From NCBI GenBank assembly GCA_022823665.1, contig JAJEHN010000013.1, positions 1 to 64,000 of the forward strand: a DNA stretch of 64,000 bases, read 5' to 3'. Position numbers and translations under genes: made by a program. The DNA comes from Thermoanaerobaculia bacterium (lineage in GTDB: Bacteria > Acidobacteriota > Thermoanaerobaculia > Multivoradales > Multivoraceae). The notes under the pieces were generated by a model. That model was given only the letters and a program-made list of their open reading frames with translations. It did no database searches and was not told the DNA's origin. Positions 16,761-25,424 of this stretch are shown piece by piece (positions within the stretch are counted from its first letter, which is position 1; the number at the start of each line of letters is the position of its first letter).

Positions 16761-17974
16761 CGCCGCTCGACCGACCCCTGCGGCTGGTGCCGCGCGTCCG
16801 GAACTACGACTGGGGCACGCTCGACTTCATCCCCTCTCTCTGCGGCCGCGAACCCACCGGCAGTCCGGAAGCCGAGCTCTGGTTCGGGGGCCACCCGGAC
16901 GCACCGGCCGATGTCGTGCTCGGGTCCGGCGAAGCCGGCTCGATTCCTCTTGACCGATTGATCGCGGAGCGTCGGGTCGACGTGCTCGGCCGCGGCGCCG
17001 ACCTCCCCTTCCTGACCAAGATCCTCTCCGCCGGCAGGCCGCTGTCGATCCAGGCGCATCCGAGCCGCGAGCAGGCCGCTCGCGGCTTCGCGGCCCAATC
17101 CACAGGCGGGACCCAGCCCGGAGGCGCTCCCGGCAGCTACCGGGATCCGAACCACAAGCCGGAGCTGCTCTACGCGTTGACCCCCTTTTCCGCCCTCTCC
17201 GGCTTCCGGCCGCCCGTGGAAGCGGCACGCCTGCTCGGCGCGCTTGGCCTGGAGGAACTCGAGCCGCACGTCCGGCGCCTCGGATCGGAGGGAGCGGCCG
17301 CCTACCGGCCCTTGCTCGAAGCGCTCCGCGGGCTCGGCGGCACCAACATGGCCGCCAGAGCCGTTGACGCCGCCCGGCGCGCCACGGAGGACACCGACCC
17401 GGAGCGACGGGACGCAGCACGCTGGATCGAGCGAATCGCCGTGTTCCATCCCGAAGATCCACTGGTCATCACACCCTTGATCCTGCGACTGGTCCATCTC
17501 GACCAGGGGCAGGCACTCTTCACGGGACCTGGCGTGCCGCACAGTTACCTGGAGGGCTCGGGGGTCGAGGTCATGGCCAACTCCGACAACGTCCTGCGCC
17601 TCGGGCTGACGTCCAAGCGGGTGGACGCCCGCGCGCTCCTCGACATCCTCGTCTACGAGGCCGCGGGAGACGCCAGTCTGGCGCCGGAAGTCGAGGAACT
17701 GCCATGGGGACGGCGTACAAGCTTCACGCCGCCGGTCGAGGACTTCCGGTTGGACGTCCTGAGCCTGACCGGCCGCTCCCCCGCGCCGCTCACCGACGAC
17801 AACGGTGTGCGAGTCGTCCTCGTCCTCGAAGGCGAAGTCGAGGTGCTCAACGCCGCCGGCTCGGAACGGCTACTCCCAGGGCAGGCGGCACTGCTGAGCG
17901 CGGCCGCGACGGCCGTCACCGCGACCGGCCACGGCACGGTCGCCGTGACGATGCCGAATCGCCAGAAGAACTAG
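16757..17974 (+). CDS. manA: Mannose-6-phosphate isomerase, type I
   Basis: 405 residues from GTG 16757, overlapping the upstream TGA. Family motifs: VRNYDWGTLDF, AELWFGGHPDAP, LSIQAHPSREQAARGFA and DPNHKPELLYALTPFSALSGFRP (zinc ligands Gln, His, Glu, His), then GPGVPHSYLEGSGVEVMANSDNVLRLGLT. Interconverts mannose-6-phosphate and fructose-6-phosphate in the cytosol. Its place behind Mo-cofactor genes appears to be opportunistic rather than functional. The 3' end overlaps a convergent gene by 4 bp. Confidence 0.95.
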   Translation: MTPLDRPLRLVPRVRNYDWGTLDFIPSLCGREPTGSPEAELWFGGHPDAPADVVLGSGEAGSIPLDRLIAERRVDVLGRGADLPFLTKILSAGRPLSIQAHPSREQAARGFAAQSTGGTQPGGAPGSYRDPNHKPELLYALTPFSALSGFRPPVEAARLLGALGLEELEPHVRRLGSEGAAAYRPLLEALRGLGGTNMAARAVDAARRATEDTDPERRDAARWIERIAVFHPEDPLVITPLILRLVHLDQGQALFTGPGVPHSYLEGSGVEVMANSDNVLRLGLTSKRVDARALLDILVYEAAGDASLAPEVEELPWGRRTSFTPPVEDFRLDVLSLTGRSPAPLTDDNGVRVVLVLEGEVEVLNAAGSERLLPGQAALLSAAATAVTATGHGTVAVTMPNRQKN

Positions 17975-18564
17975 CCGGCGGACGTTTTCTTCGCGGCCCG
18001 CTCCGCCTTGCGCCGGCGTCCCATCTGGAACGCCACCCCGACCACGATCAGCACCGCGACACCGGCATGCGCGGCCAGCCCTTCGAGGCCGACGGCCGCC
18101 ATGATGAGCAGGGCGCCGATGAACGACGAGACGACGATCAGCGCTGTCTCGAAGACGACGCGAAGCACCCACGCGCCGAGTACCGCGGCTGCCGCGATCA
18201 CGATCCACCACAGGATGTCCCAGCGGACGCCGAAGAAGCTGATCGCCCACAGCGCCGCCCCGGCGCCCAGCAGGGCGCCCGCCAGAGCCACCGCGACCTT
18301 GCGCACGATGAAGGCCAGCAGCGCGGCGAGAACGCCGACGCCCACCGCCACCATCAGCCGCATCTCGCTTGCCAGAGGCAGCAGATCCTCGGGAACGCCG
18401 TAGACGACGAAGAAACCGACCAGACCGATCAACGCCGTGTAGAGCTGACGCCCCAGGAAGAGCAGCAGCAGGCCCGCGACCACCCACAACCAGGGGGGGC
18501 CGAGCGCACCCTCGCTGCCGAAGCGGCCGAGGCTGACTCCATCGGTCCAGAGGCTGAAGTTCAT
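17971..18564 (-). CDS. DUF4203/TMEM198-like membrane protein
   Basis: 197 residues, about seven hydrophobic segments, Gly- and Ala-rich (LWVVAGLLLLFLGRQLY, ALAGALLGAGAALWAISFFG), with a basic C-terminal tail (MGRRRKAERAAKK). This is the pattern of the DUF4203 (TM7S3/TM198-like) family, of unknown function. The ATG overlaps the stop of the S41 protease gene (ATGA), so both are translated from one message. Confidence 0.75.
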   Translation of the reverse strand: MNFSLWTDGVSLGRFGSEGALGPPWLWVVAGLLLLFLGRQLYTALIGLVGFFVVYGVPEDLLPLASEMRLMVAVGVGVLAALLAFIVRKVAVALAGALLGAGAALWAISFFGVRWDILWWIVIAAAAVLGAWVLRVVFETALIVVSSFIGALLIMAAVGLEGLAAHAGVAVLIVVGVAFQMGRRRKAERAAKKTSAG

Positions 18565-19997
18565 CCGCCGTCCCCTTCGAGTTCCGAGACGATCCAGGCC
18601 AGCGCCGCCTCGCGTGGCTCGTCCCTTCCGGCGAGAAGCCCCTCGCGGGTTGGCGACACCGGAGACTCGGGCTCCACCGGCCTGCCCTCGACCCGTTCGC
18701 CGCTGGGCCGCTCGAAGTCGGCGATTGCGTGCATCAGCAGGTCGCCGTTCGGCATCCTCTCGATGACCGACGGCAGCGCCGCCGCGGCGGTCGGCTCTCC
18801 GAACAGCCTCGCCCGGTCATGGTCCTGGAGGCCGGCGGCGAAGATCTCGCTGGTGCTGGCGCTGCCGCCGTCGATCAGCACGGCCACCGGACCGGCGAAC
18901 ATCTCGATCCTCTGGCTGGCGCTCGAGATCTGCCGCGGAAAGACGACCAGATTCAGTTCCGTGTTCCGGTTCTTCATCCGGCCCAGAACGACCCTTTCGC
19001 CGAGCAGGTAGCCGGCCACACCAACGGCCGTCCCGGCGACACCGCCGGGATTGCCCCGAAGATCGATCAGTACGCCGTCGACGGCCGGCGCGCCCTCGGC
19101 GGGTTCACCGTAAAGCGCCGCTTCGAACGCCTCGATCACGGGAATCAGCCAGACGTTGAAGCGCACCGCCAGCACGCGGCCGGCGCCGGTTTCCAGCACC
19201 TCGGTCTCGAACAGGTAGCGCATCTTCGGCAGGTTGCCGAATCCGATCTCCACGGCGTCGGGATGGTGGGCCCGTTCGAGTTCGAACGTGGACCGACCGC
19301 CCGCCGGGTCCGAGAACTCCACCGCGACCGGATCCCCCGGATCCCCGAAGAGCAGGCCCTCGACGGCCCGCAACCGCACCATTTCCGCGACCCAGGGATC
19401 GAGGGATTCCAGTTCGAGGCAACCCGCGAGCGGCGCGAGGTTCTGGCTCTGGACCCGAACGAGCTCGAGTCCGGTGCGGAGGCCTTGACGGTCCGCGGAC
19501 GAACCGGGTTCGACCCGGCTCACGACGGGCGTCGAGTCGACGTAGCGAACATCGAATCCCGGACCCGCGTCCGACGCGGCAGAGCCGCCGGCGCCCGCCA
19601 CGGCCCGCATCAACGCTCGCGTGCACCTGCCCGTGTCGCCCAAGTCGTCCACCGGCGACGGGCTCTCGACCGAACCCGGCCCCGGCAGAACGCCGAAGTG
19701 GGACTGGCCCAGCCGCGAGAGCATGTCCTGCAGGACGAGACGCAGTTCGCCGTTGTTCGCCGCGGCCCGGGCACGGGGCCGCAGCTCATCGCCGACCGCC
19801 TGCCAGTCGACGCCGCCCATCGACTGGTCCCAGAACGTGTTGGCGATCTTCCGCCAGGCGAAGTCGAAGGTCTCGACGTTCAGGTCTGCCGACGGTCCGG
19901 CCGGCTGCTCCGGAGACTGCCCGACGGCCGCGGCCGCTATCGCGAGGCCGAGAACCGCGAGCCGCACGGTCTGGCGCCATCGATCCACATCCTGCAT
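18561..19997 (-). CDS. Exported S41-family (C-terminal processing-like) protease with PDZ domain
   Basis: 478 residues. A signal segment (VRLAVLGLAIAAAAVGQ) is followed by a helical N-terminal region, a PDZ-like domain around residue 165 (VSRVEPGSSADRQGL), and the S41 core: GVLIDLRGNPGGVAG, then VLIDGGSASTSEIFAAGL with the probable catalytic Ser. The Lys expected four positions further on is Ile-Phe-Ala-Ala, and a candidate further along was not resolved, so activity should be treated with caution. Operon with the DUF4203 membrane protein. Confidence 0.82.
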   Translation of the reverse strand: MQDVDRWRQTVRLAVLGLAIAAAAVGQSPEQPAGPSADLNVETFDFAWRKIANTFWDQSMGGVDWQAVGDELRPRARAAANNGELRLVLQDMLSRLGQSHFGVLPGPGSVESPSPVDDLGDTGRCTRALMRAVAGAGGSAASDAGPGFDVRYVDSTPVVSRVEPGSSADRQGLRTGLELVRVQSQNLAPLAGCLELESLDPWVAEMVRLRAVEGLLFGDPGDPVAVEFSDPAGGRSTFELERAHHPDAVEIGFGNLPKMRYLFETEVLETGAGRVLAVRFNVWLIPVIEAFEAALYGEPAEGAPAVDGVLIDLRGNPGGVAGTAVGVAGYLLGERVVLGRMKNRNTELNLVVFPRQISSASQRIEMFAGPVAVLIDGGSASTSEIFAAGLQDHDRARLFGEPTAAAALPSVIERMPNGDLLMHAIADFERPSGERVEGRPVEPESPVSPTREGLLAGRDEPREAALAWIVSELEGDGG

Positions 19998-20005
19998 GGT
20001 CGCGA

Positions 20006-20527
20006 ATGCTAGCGTCGTCTGCCGTGCGCGTCCTCTACGTACTGCGGCACGCGAAGTCGGACTGGAGCGCCGCTTACGGCGGAGTCGACCATGAGCGGCC
20101 CCTGAACGCCCGGGGCCTCAAAGCCGCCCGAACGATGGGCCGGAGACTCGCCGACCGGCAGGCCCTGCCCGACCGGATCCTCTGTTCGTCCGCCGCGCGC
20201 ACGCGGCAAACGATCGAACTGGCGGTCGCGGCCGGCAACTGGAACCGCACGACGATTCTGGAGCCGGCGCTCTATCTCGCCTCCCCCGGCAGCGTGGTCG
20301 ACCTCCTGCGCGACCAGTCCGACGACGCGCACTCGATCCTGATCGTCGGCCACCAGCCCACCTGCGCGGAACTCGTCCGCCGGCTGACCGGCGACGATCC
20401 GCCCCGCTTCGTCACCGCCGCAGTGGCCTGCGTACACCTCGACATCGCCTCATGGAGCGAGGTCGAACCCTACTGTGGCCGGCTGGCCTGGTTCAGCACG
20501 CCGCGGTCCGGCGACTGGTCCGCCTAG
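20006..20527 (+). CDS. Phosphohistidine phosphatase SixA-like
   Basis: 173 residues, histidine phosphatase fold. RHAKSDWS near the N-terminus holds the catalytic His; HERPLNARGLKAARTMG, CSSAARTRQTIE and LIVGHQPTCAELVRRL supply the other conserved Arg and His residues. SixA removes phosphate from His-containing phosphotransfer proteins or, in other members, PTS proteins. ATG 20006 is used; GTG 20024 is equally placed relative to the fold. The 9-bp gap to the divergent S41 gene leaves a compact shared promoter region. Confidence 0.88.
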   Translation: MLASSAVRVLYVLRHAKSDWSAAYGGVDHERPLNARGLKAARTMGRRLADRQALPDRILCSSAARTRQTIELAVAAGNWNRTTILEPALYLASPGSVVDLLRDQSDDAHSILIVGHQPTCAELVRRLTGDDPPRFVTAAVACVHLDIASWSEVEPYCGRLAWFSTPRSGDWSA

Positions 20528-21597
20528 CGGTTCGGACCGCGCTCCATCGGCACCGGCTGCCAGCGTTCGAGCTCCACTCTCGGCAGCACCGTCGGATTCA
20601 CGCAACTCATCGGCCAGCGCCCGGAGAGCGCCAGGGCGACCTCACGACCGACGCGCCGACGCGTCTCGGGCCGCATGCGGGTGGTGGCCGAGGCGACATG
20701 CGGCGTGAGGATCACATTGTCCATCGCCAGCAGGGGGTTGTCCGCTGCCGGCGGTTCCCGCTCCAGCACGTCGAGCGCCGCGGCGGCTATCTGGCCGGTG
20801 TCCAGCGCCTCGATCAGAGCCGCCTCGTCGACCGTGGGACCGCGACCGGCATTGATCAGCACCGCGGTCTTCTTCATCGCCGCGAACTGGGGACCCGAGA
20901 GCATGTGGCGCGTCTCCCGGTTGAGTGGCGGATGCATCGACAGATAGTCGGATCGTTCCAGCAACTCCCCGAAGCTGACCGGTTCGACGCCTTCTCCCGT
21001 CATCTTCAGTTCACTGACGTAGGGGTCGTGCGCGATGACCTGCAGGCCGAAGGGCTTCGCGCGCCGCGCGACCGCCCGCGCCACGTTGCCGAACGAGATC
21101 AGACCGAGGGTCTGGCCCCAAAGCCGCGGCACCTCGTTGAGCAGGGGCCGACCCTGGAACCAGTCGCCGCGGCGGACCATCGAGTCCATCTCGCGCATCC
21201 GCCGCGCGCCGGCCAGAAGCAGCGCCATCGTGTGGTCGGCCACCTCCTCGATGAACACGTCCGGCACGTTGGTGACCACGATGCCGGCTTCCGTCGCCGC
21301 CCCGACGTCGACCATGTCGACGCCGACGCTGCCCACGCCGATCACGATGCAATCGTCGAGACCCGCGATCACCGAGCGGCTGATGCGAAAACCCCAGGAG
21401 GTGATGATGGCCGCCGCGTCCGATGCTTCGGCCAGGAACTCCTCCTCCGACGTTGCAGCCACCTCGACCAGTTCCGCCACCGGAAGGAGCGCCTCCAGCT
21501 CGAAGGTGTATCGCGTGTCGACCGAGGGCGCCTTGGCGATCCCCGGCAACTGGACGACGACTTTCTGCCTGGCGGGCTGGTTCACGGGCTGATTCAC
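20524..21597 (-). CDS. D-2-hydroxyacid dehydrogenase (NAD-dependent)
   Basis: 357 residues from GTG 21597, which overlaps the stop of the acyl-CoA ligase gene (GTGA). NAD-binding domain with GLISFGNVARAVARRAKPFG (the first Gly of the usual GxGxxG is Ser-Phe here), catalytic Arg region INAGRGPTVDEAAL, Glu in LDVLEREPPAADNPL, and His in VILTPHVASAT. Substrate unknown; relatives reduce glyoxylate, pyruvate or phosphoglycerate. Pairing with an acyl-CoA ligase suggests a hydroxyacid or carboxylic-acid catabolic role. Confidence 0.88.
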   Translation of the reverse strand: MNQPVNQPARQKVVVQLPGIAKAPSVDTRYTFELEALLPVAELVEVAATSEEEFLAEASDAAAIITSWGFRISRSVIAGLDDCIVIGVGSVGVDMVDVGAATEAGIVVTNVPDVFIEEVADHTMALLLAGARRMREMDSMVRRGDWFQGRPLLNEVPRLWGQTLGLISFGNVARAVARRAKPFGLQVIAHDPYVSELKMTGEGVEPVSFGELLERSDYLSMHPPLNRETRHMLSGPQFAAMKKTAVLINAGRGPTVDEAALIEALDTGQIAAAALDVLEREPPAADNPLLAMDNVILTPHVASATTRMRPETRRRVGREVALALSGRWPMSCVNPTVLPRVELERWQPVPMERGPNR

Positions 21598-23273
21598 CGC
21601 GCCGACTCCTGCGAACCGAGTTTCGCCACCGCCCAGTCCCGCAGGCCGTTGTAGTCGGCTTTGCCGTTCGCCGCTCGCCCGACGCTGTCCCGCACCAGGA
21701 CGCGTTTCGGCGCCTTGTACGAGGCCAGCTCCTGCTTGACCCAGCCGATCACGTCCGGCTCGCTGAAACGCGTCGGATCGTCCAGTTCCACCACCGCGGT
21801 GACCGCCTGACCAAACCGCTCGTGCGGCACGCCGACACAGACCGCATCGCGCACGACGGGATGGGTCTTCAGCACCTCCTCGACCTCTTCCGGGAAGATC
21901 TTCTCGCCGCCGCTGTTGATGCACACGGAGCCTCGGCCATAGAGCTTGAGCGAGCCGTCCGCCTCGACCGTCGCGTAGTCGCCGGCCATCGAGTAGCGGA
22001 CGCCGTCCGCCTCGACGAAGGTGGCGGCCGTCTTCTCGGGATCCTTGTAGTAACCGAGCGGGATGTGCCCGGTCACGGCGATGCGGCCGAGCACGCCCGA
22101 GCCGGGTTCGACCTTCCGGCCGTCGTCGTCGAGCACGCAGGCGTTGTCGCCGAGCACGAAGGAGGCCGTTTCGCTGGCCTCGCCGGCGGTCGAGTCCGAG
22201 CGGCCCATGCCGATCGACTCGGACGAACCCAGGCTGTCGGTCAGGATGGTCTCCGGCGGACAGTGGCGCAGGAAGTCGCGCTTGACCTCCGCGCTCCACA
22301 TCGCGCCGGACGAAACGACGACCTCGAGGCTCGACAGGTCGAAGTGGCCGGGCTCCTCCTCGAGCGCCAGGACCATCGGCCGGGCGAACGCGTCGCCGAC
22401 GATGGCCATCGCGTTGATCCCCTCCCTGGTGATCGCCTCGAGCGTTGCGACCGCGTCGAAGCGGCGGTTGGCGAGGGTCACGACACAGCCGCCGTTCAGC
22501 ATGCCGCCCAGCGCGGTGAGAAAGCCGGTTCCGTGCATCAGGGGACAGGAAGGCAGCGAAACCCGCCGCATGAGGAGTTCGTCGAACTGAGTCTTCATGC
22601 CCTCGATGCCATCAGACAGGTCGAAGGGATCCAGGCGGCCGTCGTTGCTGATGTGCCAGAGATCGTCCAGCCGCCACATGACGCCCTTGGGCATGCCCGT
22701 CGTGCCGCCCGTGTACAGCAGCCACAGGTCGTCGCCGCTGCGCGGCCAGGGCGCCTCGAAGGCCAGCGAGCCGCCAGGCAAGTCGCCTGAACGTGGCGCG
22801 GACGCGGCCGCCTCTTCGTAGGGGATCGCCCACTCGGGGCACGGACCCGAGCCGTCGTCGACCCACAGCCAGGTGTGAATCGCCGGCGTCTTCGCCCGGA
22901 GATCAGCGATCCGCGACGCGAAGCAGCCGTGGAAGATCACGGCCACGACATCGGCGTTGTCCCAAAGGTAGAGCAACTCTCCCTCGACATAGCGGTAGTT
23001 CGTGTTGACCGGAACCAGCGACGCCTTGAAGCAGGCCAGCACCGATTCCATGTACTCGGGCGCGTTGTAGAGGTACTGCGCCACCTTGTCCTGGCGCTTC
23101 GCCCCGCGCTCGATCAGCGTGGCCGCCACGCCGTTCGCCCGGCGGTGCATCTCCGCCTGCGAGTACCGGCGGCTCGGGGCGCCGCCAAGGGGATCGATGA
23201 ACGCCTGCGCCGGGGCCTCCGGCCGGTGCTCGGCGATCGCTTCGAGGATGTCCGCGTGATGCCAGTCGCTCAT
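21594..23273 (-). CDS. AMP-dependent acyl-CoA synthetase
   Basis: 559 residues. ANL-superfamily motifs: LLYTGGTTGMPKGVMWR (P-loop), SSGAMWSAEVKRDFL, GRIAVTGHIPLGYYKDPEKTAATF, YSMAGDYATVEADGSLKLYGRG, and SGGEKIFPEEVEEVLKTHP with the C-terminal YKAPKRVLVRDSVGRAANGKADY (catalytic Lys). Activates a carboxylic acid to its CoA thioester. The closest type appears to be the FadD-like group of medium/long-chain or steroid side-chain ligases; the substrate is not readable from sequence. Confidence 0.9.
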   Translation of the reverse strand: MSDWHHADILEAIAEHRPEAPAQAFIDPLGGAPSRRYSQAEMHRRANGVAATLIERGAKRQDKVAQYLYNAPEYMESVLACFKASLVPVNTNYRYVEGELLYLWDNADVVAVIFHGCFASRIADLRAKTPAIHTWLWVDDGSGPCPEWAIPYEEAAASAPRSGDLPGGSLAFEAPWPRSGDDLWLLYTGGTTGMPKGVMWRLDDLWHISNDGRLDPFDLSDGIEGMKTQFDELLMRRVSLPSCPLMHGTGFLTALGGMLNGGCVVTLANRRFDAVATLEAITREGINAMAIVGDAFARPMVLALEEEPGHFDLSSLEVVVSSGAMWSAEVKRDFLRHCPPETILTDSLGSSESIGMGRSDSTAGEASETASFVLGDNACVLDDDGRKVEPGSGVLGRIAVTGHIPLGYYKDPEKTAATFVEADGVRYSMAGDYATVEADGSLKLYGRGSVCINSGGEKIFPEEVEEVLKTHPVVRDAVCVGVPHERFGQAVTAVVELDDPTRFSEPDVIGWVKQELASYKAPKRVLVRDSVGRAANGKADYNGLRDWAVAKLGSQESAR

Positions 23274-23425
23274 GGGCGCAGGAATGTAGCAGTCCGCGCC
23301 GCCGGTGGCACGCCCCGTCGATCACCTATCCTTGGGCACCAAACCAGACCAGCGCTTCACACCGCGGCCGGATCTCGGGATGGATCCCAGCGGCGGAAGC
23401 TGGCCATGAAGACGGGAGGCAGGCC

Positions 23426-25318
23426 ATGACGAGTCCCTTCGTGTCCACCCGAAACGCAGCGAGGAGACGGGCGGCGTTCGTGAGCGCTCTTTCGACGCTC
23501 GGTCTTCTGCTGGCGGCGGCGCCGCCCGCCGCAGCGCAGAGGAACAACGTCATCCTGTTCGTCGGCGACGGCATGGGGGTCTCGACCGTCACCTCCACTC
23601 GCATTGCGACGGTCGGCGTCGACGGACAACTGGCGCTCGACCGCATGCCCTACACCGCCATCTCGCGGACGGCGTCGGCCGACTACATCACCCCCGACAG
23701 CGCGGCCACGATGTCGGCGATGATGACCGGCGTCAACACGAACACCGGCGTGATCGGCTACGGCCCCACGACCGAGTACGCCGACTTCAACGGCAACGGC
23801 GACGGCGCGCGCCTGACCAACATCGGCGAACTGGCCATCTCGATGGGCTACGCGGTTGGCATCGTGACGACGACGCGCGTCACGCACGCGACGCCTGCGG
23901 CCGTGTTCGCCCACGTCAACGACCGCAACCTGGAGAACGACATCGCCGCGCAGGCTGTACCCGGTGGAGCCGGCTTCAACAGCCGACTCGGGGACGGGCT
24001 CCACGTGATCTTCGGAGGCGGCAGGCGGCATTTCCTTCCTTCTTCGGCTACGGACGACGAAGGATCTCCTGGAAGCCGGTCGGACGGCCGCGACCTGCGC
24101 AACGAGCTGCAGCAGCTCGGCTATCGCTACGTCTGGAACCGGCAGGGGCTCAACTCCCTGGGCGGTTCCGGCCGCGCGGTCGGCCTGTTCGCGTCGAGCC
24201 ACCTGGACTACGAAGCGGACCGCGGCAGCGGCCAACCGAGCCTGGAGGAGATGACGAGGAAGGCGATCCAGATTCTGAACGCGACGGGCAAGCCCTACTT
24301 CCTGATGGTCGAATCCGGCCGAATCGACCATGCGCACCACGAGGGAAACGCGTACCGCGCCTTCACCGACACACGGATGTTCGACCGCGCGATCAACGCC
24401 GCGCAGCGGAGCGTCAACCTCAACCGGACCCTGATCCTCGCAACGGCCGACCACAGCCACGTCTTCACGATCGCCGGCTACCCGATGCGGCCGCTCGCCG
24501 ACCTGCACTACACCCCCCGCTCGGTGCCCGCCTCGTTCCGCAACCAGCCGCACAACGGCATCCTGGGAACGGTCCACGACATCGACAGCGCGGGCACGAT
24601 CTCGGAGAGTGGAGACTCGGGCGGCATTCCCTACACCATCCTGGGCTACGCCAACGGACCCGGACATCGCAGCGGTTCGCGCGTCAATCCAAACACGGAC
24701 AGGACGGCGGGTCGCGGCGGCGTCGTTCCTACGGGCACCAGCCACGCCGCCTACCGGCAGGAGGCAACGGTCCCGCTGGCGCTGGAGACGCACGCCGGGG
24801 AGGACGTGATGATCTACGCCGTCGGCCGGACGTCGGAGAACGTGCGCGGCACGGTGCCCAACACGAAGGTGTTCGACTGGATCAGGGACGGCTTCGCCGG
24901 GAGGGGCAGCGCACCGCGGCCCGGCCCGGACCCGGGCCCGGATCCGGACCCCGAGCCCGAGGCGCCGCATGTCGCGAATTGTACGCCCACGAACACCGTC
25001 CTCGAGTTCGAAGGCGGCTACGAGGTCAGCATGTGCTACCTCCTGCCCGACGGCGAGCAGCGCCAAGTCGAAGGGGCGAGCTGGTCCGACGAGGCCGGGA
25101 TCCTGTGGTTCTTCGGCCGCAACAACCCCGAGGTCCTGGTCAAGGTGCTGAACAACTGCAACGAGAGCGGCTACCGCTGGGTGTTCGTGGCGCCCGTGAC
25201 CACCCTGGAGTTCAGCCTCCGGATCACGGGGCCCGGCGGCGCTCCCTGGGAGCACACGAACGCACCGGGCGCCACGGCCGCTACGAAGAGCGACCTGAGA
25301 GCGTTCCGCTGCGGCTAG
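23426..25318 (+). CDS. Secreted alkaline phosphatase with C-terminal accessory domain
   Basis: 630 residues. Signal peptide about 1-37 (ending PPAAAQ), then the PhoA-type fold: NNVILFVGDGMG metal site, TPDSAATMSAMMTG with nucleophile Ser, MVESGRIDHAHHEGNAYRA and TADHSHVF metal ligands. A Pro-Gly-Asp linker (GPDPGPDPDPEPE) near residue 500 leads to a C-terminal domain of about 115 residues with four Cys and a CYLLPDGEQRQVEGASW segment, a beta-rich unit seen as an add-on in secreted proteins. It releases phosphate from organic esters outside the cell. GGGAGGCAGGCC precedes ATG 23426. Confidence 0.93.
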   Translation: MTSPFVSTRNAARRRAAFVSALSTLGLLLAAAPPAAAQRNNVILFVGDGMGVSTVTSTRIATVGVDGQLALDRMPYTAISRTASADYITPDSAATMSAMMTGVNTNTGVIGYGPTTEYADFNGNGDGARLTNIGELAISMGYAVGIVTTTRVTHATPAAVFAHVNDRNLENDIAAQAVPGGAGFNSRLGDGLHVIFGGGRRHFLPSSATDDEGSPGSRSDGRDLRNELQQLGYRYVWNRQGLNSLGGSGRAVGLFASSHLDYEADRGSGQPSLEEMTRKAIQILNATGKPYFLMVESGRIDHAHHEGNAYRAFTDTRMFDRAINAAQRSVNLNRTLILATADHSHVFTIAGYPMRPLADLHYTPRSVPASFRNQPHNGILGTVHDIDSAGTISESGDSGGIPYTILGYANGPGHRSGSRVNPNTDRTAGRGGVVPTGTSHAAYRQEATVPLALETHAGEDVMIYAVGRTSENVRGTVPNTKVFDWIRDGFAGRGSAPRPGPDPGPDPDPEPEAPHVANCTPTNTVLEFEGGYEVSMCYLLPDGEQRQVEGASWSDEAGILWFFGRNNPEVLVKVLNNCNESGYRWVFVAPVTTLEFSLRITGPGGAPWEHTNAPGATAATKSDLRAFRCG

Positions 25319-25341
25319 GCGGCCGGAACACGCACGGGCCG

Positions 25342-25412
25342 CTGGGTGCGCGGGTCCTCTGACCCGCTGCCGCCGCAGGCGGCCAGAACACGCGCCGGCC
25401 GCAAGGCCGGCT
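25342..25412. repeat. Intergenic palindromic repeat, long form, at a convergent junction
   Basis: CTGGGTGCGCGGGTC, TCCT-type loop and GACCCGC form a hairpin at 25342-25366. The GCCGCC-GCA-GGCGGC unit follows, then a third hairpin GCCGGCC-GCAA-GGCCGGC (25394-25411). It sits between the converging alkaline phosphatase and icmF genes. Confidence 0.75.
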
Positions 25413-25424
25413 CCGCCTTACCGC

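Noticed and set aside
17704..19011. 435-codon plus-strand frame across manA and the S41 protease region
   Set aside because: Ser/Arg/His-rich antisense composition covering three well-supported genes.
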